Assembly (NCBI GenBank): GCA_041554435.1
Contig: JBFFLX010000094.1
Location: 1-13,843, forward strand
Direction: 5' to 3'
Source: BM524 sp041554435
Lineage (GTDB): Bacteria > Bacteroidota > Bacteroidia > Bacteroidales > F082
Length of the DNA stretch: 13,843 bases
Shown here: one piece after another, positions 7,838-13,843 of the stretch
Layout of the letters: each line of letters opens with the position of its first letter
Position numbering within the stretch: position 1 is the stretch's first letter
Translations under genes and position numbers: made by a program
The notes under the pieces: model-generated
The model's database searches: none
The model's input: the letters and a program-made list of their open reading frames with translations, nothing else
What the model was told of the DNA's origin: nothing

Positions 7838-8944
7838 TTAGTTTAACTCTAGTTTTTCGGGGAAATCGTTATAATGTATTTTTTTGAAAACAATGCCATT
7901 CTTAATAATTACTATTCCGGGGTTCGACCGTATCATTGCTTTAAGCAAGATGTCATCAGCAAAATAAACTTCCAAATCATCATAGGTGCCTAATATTCTT
8001 CCTGCTGTTTGATAGTCGGAACCTGTAATAACCGCAAAATATGCATCCCCATCTATATTGTTTCTTAATTGAACACCTTTTTCCAATCCCTTCAGGTTAA
8101 CTTTAAAAAGATCAGGCGTTATTAATAATACTTGAGTTCCCGGATTTTCAATCAGGTCTTTGGTATAATCGTTGCCAATACTGTCCTGAATTATTAATTC
8201 ATGCATTTTTTCTACAGATGAATTATCGAATCTCTGACCAAGGAATTCCCAGTTTTGTAGCCATGTACTATCACTCCAGGGGTAGTTAGGCGACAAATAT
8301 TCCTTTATTTCACCGGTTTCTTTATTCTTATAACTAACGTAAACTTTTGCCTTGTCCTCCCCTATTGTCTTCATGTTTTTTCCTTCTTTCCAGTTGCGGA
8401 AGTCCACTACAGGCAAGTGATTCAGATTATAATATACGAAGTAGGAAAAGCCCAGGGTAAAGAATAAAATCAATATCCACTGAAACCATTGTGGCGTAGA
8501 TTGTTTTACATGCTTTTGCAATAAGAATAATATAAAAGCCAGAATTATTAATACTATATTTTTGTAAAAAGTTTCCCAGTTTGTAAGTTTTATAGCATCG
8601 CCAAAGCAGCCACAATCGGGAACAAGATTTAGTTTGGCATCGAAGTAGGTAACAACAGTAAATATCATCATTATCAGAAGTACCCCCAGCGAGCCTAACT
8701 TAAACTTCAGTCTGAAAAGCATGGAAACGCCAAGTAAGAATTCGATAATAATCAGGAAATTCCCCAACATTAATGAATAATCTACCATGAAATACCAGCC
8801 ATAGGCTTCCAGATAATCTTCTACTCTGTAAGCTGTTCCCAATGGGTCGACACCTTTTACAAATGCTGAGAATATGAAAACCAGTCCAACTAATACCCTG
8901 ATTATAAATACGATACCTGTAAGAAACTTATTTGTTTTTGCCAT
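7838..8944 (-). CDS. DoxX/MauE-like membrane protein with degenerate thioredoxin-like C-terminal domain
   Basis: A 368-residue protein. The first about 175 residues hold five hydrophobic segments (near 8-28, 58-78, 85-105, 127-143 and 152-172) with DoxX features in helix 1 (RVLVGLVFIFSAFVKGVDP). The DCGCFGD motif (C111, C113) after the third helix is typical of MauE-type proteins. Residues about 190-368 are soluble. Near the end, RSNPGIVIIKNGIV matches the cis-proline strand of thioredoxins (P342), but no CXXC is present; the corresponding early strand reads VLLITPDLFK. This resembles proteins annotated in Bacteroides as BT_3928 family, by memory. A role in membrane redox or disulfide transfer is inferred from the MauE resemblance. 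It starts one base after the DUF1599 stop and is followed by the permease after 3 bases. Confidence 0.82.
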   Translation of the reverse strand: MAKTNKFLTGIVFIIRVLVGLVFIFSAFVKGVDPLGTAYRVEDYLEAYGWYFMVDYSLMLGNFLIIIEFLLGVSMLFRLKFKLGSLGVLLIMMIFTVVTYFDAKLNLVPDCGCFGDAIKLTNWETFYKNIVLIILAFILFLLQKHVKQSTPQWFQWILILFFTLGFSYFVYYNLNHLPVVDFRNWKEGKNMKTIGEDKAKVYVSYKNKETGEIKEYLSPNYPWSDSTWLQNWEFLGQRFDNSSVEKMHELIIQDSIGNDYTKDLIENPGTQVLLITPDLFKVNLKGLEKGVQLRNNIDGDAYFAVITGSDYQTAGRILGTYDDLEVYFADDILLKAMIRSNPGIVIIKNGIVFKKIHYNDFPEKLELN

Positions 8945-8945
8945 A

Positions 8946-9491
8946 TTATTTTTCGATGATTAGTTTAATTAAAGCAAAGACGGAATAATTTATGATATCA
9001 TTATAATTAGCATCAAGGCCTTCGGAAACTATTGTTTTTCCTTCATTATCTTCAATTTGCTTGATGCGTAATAATTTCATCAGAATTATATCTGTTAATG
9101 AAGAAATACGCATATTTCGCCATGCTTCACCATAGTCATGGTTTTTGTCGAGCATCAGGTCGCGTGCATTAAATATATGCTTTTTATAGAGAGAAATAGC
9201 CTCTTCTGCAGGCATGTCAGCCTCTTCAGCCATACCTTTTTCCAGTTGTATCAATGCCATAACCGAATAGTTTATAATTCCCACAAACTCAGGAATTATA
9301 CCTTCGTTAACCTTGCTAACGCCCTTCAACTGAATGCTTCTGATCCGATTGGCTTTTATGTAAATCTGGTCGGTTAAACTTGATGTTCTGAGTATACGCC
9401 AGGCAGTATTATAATCCTTCTGCTTATCTTCAAATACTTTAAGGCAGTATTCAATTATTTCATTAAACTGTTTTGAGGTATCTTTATTCAT
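8946..9491 (-). CDS. DUF1599 / Nmad1-type protein with internal duplication
   Basis: A 181-residue, mostly helical, cytosolic protein. It holds two copies of one motif set about 93 residues apart. Copy A has KDYNTAWRILR (25-35), SSLTD (37-41), K46, R49 and IINYSVMALIQL (72-83). Copy B has HDYGEAWRNMR (118-128), SSLTD (130-134), K139, R142 and IINYSVFALIKL (166-177). The DYxxAW, LTD and NYS elements match DUF1599, also called nucleotide modification associated domain 1, whose phage members are tied by gene context to modified DNA bases. The chromosomal function in Bacteroidota is not known to me. It is the first gene of a three-gene operon (DUF1599, DoxX, permease) and is divergent from folP. 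No signal peptide or membrane segment is seen. Confidence 0.85.
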   Translation of the reverse strand: MNKDTSKQFNEIIEYCLKVFEDKQKDYNTAWRILRTSSLTDQIYIKANRIRSIQLKGVSKVNEGIIPEFVGIINYSVMALIQLEKGMAEEADMPAEEAISLYKKHIFNARDLMLDKNHDYGEAWRNMRISSLTDIILMKLLRIKQIEDNEGKTIVSEGLDANYNDIINYSVFALIKLIIEK

Positions 9492-9502
9492 ATATAATAT
9501 TC

Positions 9503-9510
9503 TAACTTTG
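9503..9510 (+). promoter_or_regulatory. candidate -7 promoter box for folP
   Basis: TAACTTTG is an exact match to the Bacteroidota -7 consensus TAnnTTTG. It sits 20 bases before the TTG at 9531 and 62 bases before the ATG at 9573, so the expected transcript start (about 9516-9518) allows either translation start. No good -33 TTG is present at normal spacing; the nearest TTTTG (9471-9475) is about 27 bases upstream. Confidence 0.5.
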
Positions 9511-9530
9511 CTGTATAAAATATTTAAATT

Positions 9531-10394
9531 TTGAGCAATAAAGATACATCTTTTACAAATATTCCAAGAAGTATGGATTGCAATGGGAAATTGCTTGATT
9601 TTGAGAGTCCAAGGATAATGGGAATATTAAACCTTACCCCTGATTCATTCTATGATGGAGGAAAATATTCCGAAAACGACCTTAGCATTAAACAATGTGA
9701 AAGGATGATAGATGAAGGCGCCCATATTATTGATTTGGGTGCTTTTTCCAGCCGACCGGGAGCAGACTTCATTTCAATTGAGGAAGAAAAGCAACGTTTA
9801 TTGCCTGTACTGGAGATGCTTAGCAAGAAATTTCCACAACTAATTTTCTCAGTTGATACTTTCAGAAGTGAAATAGCAAAACAAGCTTACAATCACGGAG
9901 CAGACATAATAAATGATATTAGTGGTGGAACCCTGGATGAGAATATGTTCAAAACCATGGCCGAACTGCAAATTCCTTATATTCTAATGCATATGAAGGG
10001 GAATCCTCAAACAATGCAAAATGAAGCCATTGAAGAAAATGTTGTTGAGATTGTGAAATCATTTTTTAAAAATAGAGTTCAGGAATTAAATGATTTGGGT
10101 GTAAAGGATATCATTCTTGATCCAGGATATGGTTTTGGAAAAACCTTGAAAAGCAATTATGAATTATTGAAATATCAAAATGAATTGCGCATTGATAATT
10201 TGCCGGTTTTAAGTGGAATATCACGAAAGTCAATGATTTGTAAAGTGCTGAATATAAACCCAAAAGAAGCATTAAACGGAACTAATACTTTAAATGTGTT
10301 TGCCCTACAAAATGGAGCCAATATTTTAAGAGTTCATGATGTATTGGAAGCTTCACAATCAATTAAACTTTTCGAATATTATAAAAGTATTTAA
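9531..10394 (+). CDS. folP: dihydropteroate synthase
   Basis: A 287-residue TIM-barrel enzyme of folate synthesis that condenses 6-hydroxymethyl-dihydropterin diphosphate with p-aminobenzoate. All family motifs are present in order: MGILNLTPDSFYDGG (30-44, pterin-diphosphate loop 1), DLGAFSSRPGAD (loop 2), SVDTFR, INDISGG (127-133), LMHMKGNPQTMQ, LDPGYGFGKT, SGISRKS (229-234) and the C-terminal RVHDV. Two starts are possible. TTG at 9531 gives the longest form. ATG at 9573 (codon 15) gives a protein beginning MDCNGKLLDFESP, which resembles how Bacteroidota homologues usually start, so 9573 may be the true one. The gene is divergent from DUF1599 and is followed after 75 bases by cdaA on the same strand. 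Confidence 0.94.
   Translation: MSNKDTSFTNIPRSMDCNGKLLDFESPRIMGILNLTPDSFYDGGKYSENDLSIKQCERMIDEGAHIIDLGAFSSRPGADFISIEEEKQRLLPVLEMLSKKFPQLIFSVDTFRSEIAKQAYNHGADIINDISGGTLDENMFKTMAELQIPYILMHMKGNPQTMQNEAIEENVVEIVKSFFKNRVQELNDLGVKDIILDPGYGFGKTLKSNYELLKYQNELRIDNLPVLSGISRKSMICKVLNINPKEALNGTNTLNVFALQNGANILRVHDVLEASQSIKLFEYYKSI
9539..9567 (-). promoter_or_regulatory. candidate promoter for the DUF1599-DoxX-permease operon
   Basis: Read on the minus strand, TTG (9567-9565) is followed after 18 bases by TATCTTTA (9546-9539), which matches TAnnTTTG in all but the last base. Transcription would begin near 9533, about 40 bases before the DUF1599 ATG. The sequence is AT-rich and the match is imperfect, so this is tentative. 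It would lie inside the folP reading frame if folP starts at TTG 9531. Confidence 0.3.
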
Positions 10395-10409
10395 TAAACA
10401 ATAATGTAA

Positions 10410-10438
10410 TTTGCATCGAAAGCATGGGATATATTTTG
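10410..10438 (+). promoter_or_regulatory. possible promoter upstream of cdaA
   Basis: TTTG at 10410-10413, 17 bases, then ATATTTTG at 10431-10438 resembles the Bacteroidota TTG-N17-20-TAnnTTTG arrangement, with the first two bases of the -7 box inverted. It lies in the 75-bp gap after folP and would start transcription about 25 bases before the cdaA TTG. The heptamer TTTGCAT occurs twice here (10410-10416 and 10435-10441). Readthrough from folP is equally possible. Confidence 0.3.
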
Positions 10439-10469
10439 CATATTTGTATTTTTACAGAAAATAAAAGAT

Positions 10470-11258
10470 TTGACAACATTATTTTTAGTATTCCGAATTC
10501 TTGATATAGTCGACATATTATTGGTGGCTGTGTTATTATTTGCCCTTTATCAGATAGTTAAAGGTACCGCTGCCATTAATATTTTATTGGGTCTGGTATC
10601 ATTATTTGTTATGTGGAGATTGTTTTCATTTCTTGAAATGGAATTACTTACCGATATACTTGGAGCCTTTATAAGTGTTGGTTTGGTAGCCTTAATAATT
10701 ATTTTTCAACCTGAGATACGTCAGTTTTTGCTTGCTCTGGGAACACCTTCATTTTTAGGGAAATACGGAAAGCGATTTAACTTTTTTGCTTCTCTTATGG
10801 ATAATCCTGTGGAATTAAGTGTTGATCCATTAATTACGGCCTGCCGTAAAATGGGTGAAATAAAACAAGGTGCATTAATAGTAATTACAAGGCAGAACGA
10901 ATTAAAGCAATACGTAAATACAGGGGATAAAGTTGATGCAATGGTTACAAAATCGATGATTGAAAATATTTTCTTTAAAAACAGTCCTTTGCACGATGGA
11001 GCCGCTATTATTACAAATAATCGAATAGTAGCTGCAAAATGTATTCTGCCTGTTTCCAAACAAAATGTTGCTGATGCAGCAGGATTACGTCACAGAGCAG
11101 CACTTGGAATCACAGAAGTGTCTGATAGTTTGGCAATTATAGTCTCTGAAGAAACCGGACATATTTCCTACTCAGTTAGAGGTGAAATTTTTTATAATGT
11201 TAAACCCACACAATTACACGAGATACTGGTGGATGAATTTAAACTGGAAGAAGAATAA
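10470..11258 (+). CDS. cdaA: diadenylate cyclase CdaA (c-di-AMP synthase)
   Basis: A 262-residue membrane-bound DAC-domain enzyme that makes cyclic di-AMP from two ATP. Three hydrophobic segments (about residues 11-29, 34-52 and 60-80) anchor it, followed by FQPEIRQFLLALG. The catalytic domain (about 115-245) carries LHDGAAII with the DGA motif (176-178) and GLRHRAALGI with the RHR motif (207-209). Most homologues known to me have threonine just before RHR; here it is leucine (L206). The start is TTG at 10470: the frame has a stop at 10407-10409 and no ATG or GTG between that stop and the first membrane helix. In Bacillota the gene is paired with cdaR and glmM; here it follows folP instead. 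c-di-AMP usually controls potassium and osmolyte balance and envelope stress; the targets here are unknown. Confidence 0.93.
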   Translation: MTTLFLVFRILDIVDILLVAVLLFALYQIVKGTAAINILLGLVSLFVMWRLFSFLEMELLTDILGAFISVGLVALIIIFQPEIRQFLLALGTPSFLGKYGKRFNFFASLMDNPVELSVDPLITACRKMGEIKQGALIVITRQNELKQYVNTGDKVDAMVTKSMIENIFFKNSPLHDGAAIITNNRIVAAKCILPVSKQNVADAAGLRHRAALGITEVSDSLAIIVSEETGHISYSVRGEIFYNVKPTQLHEILVDEFKLEEE

Positions 11259-11264
11259 AATTCA

Positions 11265-12311
11265 TTAGTTTTTAATAAATTTCTCTGACGCTATTCTATT
11301 CGAATTTTCATCCTTAAGCACATAAAAATATAACCCACCCGCTAAAGAAGAAACAGAAACAGCAGTATTATTTCCTTCAAATCGCTTGTTCGCAACTACT
11401 TGTCCTTTAAGGTTATAAATTAAGACTTCTCCCTTTTGGGTATTTTTTAAATTAAATTTTAGCACATCCTTAACAGGATTTGGAAAAGCAATTACCATAT
11501 CATCAGTATGAGTATCCACACCAACAGGCATCATATTCATAAATTCCACATCATTTACAATCTGGTTATCAGCATCGTAATCCATAGTTACAAGATAATA
11601 TCCCAATGTGGCATCATTTGTAATCCATTTGTATAGAGTTGATGAGCCTTGATCTGTATCAACCAGTACCCATGTACCGAATATTTTTGCCCAAACACTA
11701 TCGTAAGTCGTTCTTTCTTCTTTAATTCTTAATGTGTTATATGCACCCATTGGTATTGTAAGTGTGCCCCACGCATCAACAAAAGATGATTTTACGGTCC
11801 TTTGTCGGTATTTTACAGAGTCTGCCGGGGGAGTATCACTTTCCAGTCGGGCTTCTATATAAAAGTTCTCATCCCTTGTTTGACCGAATTGAACCGGGAA
11901 ATCCATATAAACTTCTTCCGGGACCATAGGAACTGAAACGTTTTCGTAAACATCGTAGGAACCAACCAATCCAATGGCAGAGAGTTTGTCATCATTTCTG
12001 ATTAGAAAAGCATATGCATTATCATTTACAAGATTGGCTGCGAAATTTGCATCGGGGAAATCATCAGGATATGGTGTCCAAGCGGGCAATAAAAATTTTA
12101 AAGTATCAGCATTATCCTGATTTAAAGTCACAAAATCCCAGGTTTTATTAGGACCGGGTGAGCCGGGAACAATTTTGTCATCCACAGAATTGTCGATGGA
12201 ATTGTATATTGTTGTCCCTGCGGGTGCCAAATCATTATTGGTAACGGTTATTTGTGCATTTACAAATAATGCAAAAGCCATTAAAAGGCTAAAAGTAAAA
12301 AGTTTTCTCAT
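11265..12311 (-). CDS. secreted protein of unknown function with T9SS C-terminal sorting domain
   Basis: With the start at ATG 12311 the product is 348 residues and opens with a clear signal peptide (MRKLFTFSLLMAFALFVNAQ). The frame is open further upstream to 12425, but that extension would overlap the Dabb gene and bury the signal peptide, so 12311 is preferred. The middle (about 20-270) looks like an all-beta secreted domain with no motif I recognise. The last about 73 residues are a type A T9SS sorting domain: FPNPVKDVLKF, then VLIYNLKGQVV, then LAGGLYFYVL and the basic end EKFIKN. In T9SS this domain directs passage through the outer membrane and is removed or anchored to the surface. 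The gene begins 22 bases after the Dabb stop and converges on cdaA with a 6-base gap. T9SS machinery is not in the window. Confidence 0.8.
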   Translation of the reverse strand: MRKLFTFSLLMAFALFVNAQITVTNNDLAPAGTTIYNSIDNSVDDKIVPGSPGPNKTWDFVTLNQDNADTLKFLLPAWTPYPDDFPDANFAANLVNDNAYAFLIRNDDKLSAIGLVGSYDVYENVSVPMVPEEVYMDFPVQFGQTRDENFYIEARLESDTPPADSVKYRQRTVKSSFVDAWGTLTIPMGAYNTLRIKEERTTYDSVWAKIFGTWVLVDTDQGSSTLYKWITNDATLGYYLVTMDYDADNQIVNDVEFMNMMPVGVDTHTDDMVIAFPNPVKDVLKFNLKNTQKGEVLIYNLKGQVVANKRFEGNNTAVSVSSLAGGLYFYVLKDENSNRIASEKFIKN

Positions 12312-12333
12312 TTTGATTTTGTTATGTTTATTC

Positions 12334-12627
12334 TTAATAAAAATAATCAACCACAGTTGATTGTACTCCTTTTTCCCTGAGATAATCCAGCACTTTAATA
12401 TGTTCATGGTGAACCCTGTATTCATCTAATCCGGCTTCATCATCAAAATCGGCTATCAACACTATATCGTGAGCAGAAGGGCGGGTTGAAAAATTAATTC
12501 CTACCTGCATTTTATTTAAACTATCGATGGAATTTTCAAGATCCATCAATATTTTCTTTAAATAATTTGAATTTTCCTGCAGGTTTTCCCTTTCATTAAA
12601 TTTTATCATTACTATATGACGTAACAT
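12334..12627 (-). CDS. Dabb (stress-responsive alpha/beta barrel) domain protein
   Basis: A 97-residue protein with the Dabb pattern: LRHIVMIKF as the first strand (with the conserved histidine), a helix rich in charged residues, VGINFSTRPSAHDIVLIADF as the middle strands, and DEYRVHHEHIKVLDYLRE as the second helix with the conserved His pair, then VVDYFY. The family folds as a dimeric alpha+beta barrel. Members range from plant stress proteins to polyketide cyclases, and most bacterial ones have no known substrate. It is cytosolic, with no signal peptide. The start lies 3 bases after the stop of the Nramp-like gene, so the two are likely one operon. The last codons also encode a terminator-like hairpin. 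Confidence 0.88.
   Translation of the reverse strand: MLRHIVMIKFNERENLQENSNYLKKILMDLENSIDSLNKMQVGINFSTRPSAHDIVLIADFDDEAGLDEYRVHHEHIKVLDYLREKGVQSTVVDYFY
12335..12362 (-). terminator. hairpin plus T-rich tract embedded in the 3' end of the Dabb gene
   Basis: On the minus strand AATCAAC (12362-12356) and GTTGATT (12351-12345) form a perfect 7-bp stem with a 4-base loop, followed at once by ATTTTTATTA. That is the layout of an intrinsic terminator, yet the stem and T tract encode the last residues of the Dabb protein (VDYFY). It could separate the Nramp-Dabb transcript from the T9SS cargo gene. The stem has only two GC pairs, so strength is doubtful. Confidence 0.35.
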
Positions 12628-12630
12628 AAT

Positions 12631-13843
12631 TTATAGGTATTTTAAAATTTCTACTATTCCAAGATACAAGAACAAAAGTAGGTTAATTATCAGAAAAATG
12701 TTGATTATAATGGTATTTTTTTGCGATTTCATAAGAGCTTTGCTATTATTTAACCAAAGCAGAGTAAAAGCCAGAAAGGGCATAAATAATGAGCCTATTA
12801 CCGAATAAACCACTATCAGCCAAACCGGTTTTCCTAACAATAACAGCACAAACGGAAGTGTTGCCATTAATATCATAAAAATTTTGTATTCCTTAGTATT
12901 CTTTAGGTCTGACTTTTGTCGGCCTTCTTCATTAAAAAATGTTTTTACGAAATCGGCGAATATATAAGGTACTCCCTGCCAAACGCCTACCATAGAGCTA
13001 AATACTGCTCCCCAGAAACCGAAAAGGAATATCCACCTTCCGGCATCGCCGGTAAGTTCCCCGAATTTATCAGCAAGGCCAATAACTATACCGCTGCCAT
13101 TTACAATTTCAGGTTTTAAATCTGCAGAAATAATGATTATTGAAATTCCGAAAACTGTTGTGAGTATATATGCTATGGCAAGGTCTATCTTCATTTTGGG
13201 AAGGAATTTTTTCCCATTCCAATTCTTTTCCTTTATCCAATAGCCATAACTTAATATAGTTACGCTACCTCCTACTCCACCAATTATTGCAAGTGCATAT
13301 TTAACGCTTCCCTCCGGTAAAGTGGGGTTAATAATATGACTAAAAATTATTCCAAGGTCCGGCTTAAGCAAAAAACTACTAACTAACACAACCATAAACA
13401 TCAGAGCGATAAGTAGTTTCATTATATTTTCGAAATGCTTATAGGATCCTGCAAGCACTATAATTATTGCAATTGCCGAATGTATTGCCGCCCATATTTT
13501 CACACTAAAAATTCCGGTTAGAGCGTAGGCAGCGAGACCTGTGGCTGCCATTAAGGCACCGAAAACCACAAAACTCCAAAGCAATAAATAAACAATAAAG
13601 TAATACGAAAATATTTTGGGGAGATGTTTTATCCATCCGTCGGTAAGAGTTGTTTTTGTTTTAAGTTGCCATCTTCCAACTCCTTCGTTAAGGACATATT
13701 TCAATACTCCTCCTAAAATTACGGCCCATATTATCATATAGCCATATTTTGCTCCACCGACTGTGGCTGCAATCATATCGCCTGCCCCTATGCCTGTTGC
13801 TGCTACCACAATTCCGGGGCCTATGGATTTCAGGAATTTTATC
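12631..13843 (-). CDS. divergent Nramp-superfamily transporter (5' truncated by window edge)
   Basis: About 403 residues are visible. The frame stays open to the window edge, and the GTG at 13809 is an internal valine, so the true start lies outside. Eleven or so hydrophobic segments are seen. The first visible helix reads GPGIVVAATGIGAGDMIAA; the GPG and its spacing match Nramp helix 1, but the metal-binding DPGN is replaced by GAGD. In the helix 6 equivalent (about 188-200) GGSVTILSYG stands where canonical Nramps have GATVMPHNL, so the methionine ligand and the MPH motif are lost. Canonical Nramps import Mn or Fe with protons; with both motifs changed, the substrate here cannot be assumed. 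It belongs to a divergent group commonly annotated as Nramp family divalent metal transporter. The Dabb gene follows after 3 bases. Confidence 0.82.
   Translation of the reverse strand, partial: IKFLKSIGPGIVVAATGIGAGDMIAATVGGAKYGYMIIWAVILGGVLKYVLNEGVGRWQLKTKTTLTDGWIKHLPKIFSYYFIVYLLLWSFVVFGALMAATGLAAYALTGIFSVKIWAAIHSAIAIIIVLAGSYKHFENIMKLLIALMFMVVLVSSFLLKPDLGIIFSHIINPTLPEGSVKYALAIIGGVGGSVTILSYGYWIKEKNWNGKKFLPKMKIDLAIAYILTTVFGISIIIISADLKPEIVNGSGIVIGLADKFGELTGDAGRWIFLFGFWGAVFSSMVGVWQGVPYIFADFVKTFFNEEGRQKSDLKNTKEYKIFMILMATLPFVLLLLGKPVWLIVVYSVIGSLFMPFLAFTLLWLNNSKALMKSQKNTIIINIFLIINLLLFLYLGIVEILKYL

Noticed and set aside
10721..11059. 112-codon minus-strand frame opposite cdaA
   Set aside because: It lies antisense to the conserved DAC catalytic domain and its translation has no recognisable motif. 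The conserved + strand gene explains the sequence.
12312..12425. 38-residue N-terminal extension of the T9SS cargo gene
   Set aside because: It overlaps the Dabb gene on the same strand in another frame and would put a signal peptide in the interior. ATG 12311 begins with a textbook signal peptide.
13807..13809. GTG as the start of the Nramp-like gene
   Set aside because: The frame continues upstream with eleven codons that match the family (KFLKSIGPG before the helix), so the gene runs off the window edge and GTG is an internal valine.

Overview
The window is AT-rich, gene-dense DNA from a member of the Bacteroidota, most likely a Bacteroidales/Marinilabiliales-type organism. The evidence is a type IX secretion (T9SS) C-terminal sorting domain, Bacteroidota-style -7 promoter boxes (TAnnTTTG), a ParE of the form usual in this phylum, signal peptides ending in NAQ, and a folP-cdaA pair divergent from a DUF1599-DoxX pair, an arrangement I recall from Bacteroides-like genomes. 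No rRNA, tRNA, CRISPR array, insertion sequence or phage gene is visible. Most of the window is chromosomal housekeeping sequence.

Left part (1-5437, + strand): the 3' end of a Crp/Fnr-family regulator; a 60-residue DUF2892 membrane protein preceded by a candidate Crp/Fnr operator and promoter; a 237-bp gap with three inverted repeats; then a tight run of parE (topoisomerase IV subunit B), a short ttcA-like tRNA thiolase, and a 721-residue exported protein with a clan GH-A-like glycosidase barrel and a discoidin-like N-terminal region. That last gene meets dnaN stop codon to stop codon with no bases between them.

Middle (5438-9491, - strand): dnaN (sliding clamp), a 189-bp gap, then a three-gene operon read right to left: DUF1599 (an internally duplicated Nmad1-type protein), a DoxX/MauE membrane protein with a degenerate thioredoxin-like tail, and a single OppB/DppB-type ABC permease without visible partners. 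From 9531 on the + strand come folP (dihydropteroate synthase) and cdaA (diadenylate cyclase, which makes c-di-AMP). cdaA needs a TTG start and folP may use one.

Right part (11265-13843, - strand): read right to left, a 5'-truncated Nramp-superfamily transporter lacking both canonical metal-binding motifs, a Dabb (dimeric alpha/beta barrel) protein whose 3' end doubles as a terminator-like hairpin, and a secreted T9SS cargo protein of unknown function.

I see no clear new multi-gene defence or mobile system. The most unusual items are the GH-A-like exported enzyme downstream of parE-ttcA, the divergent Nramp protein, the duplicated DUF1599 protein with its membrane partners, and the Crp/Fnr-type operator upstream of DUF2892.
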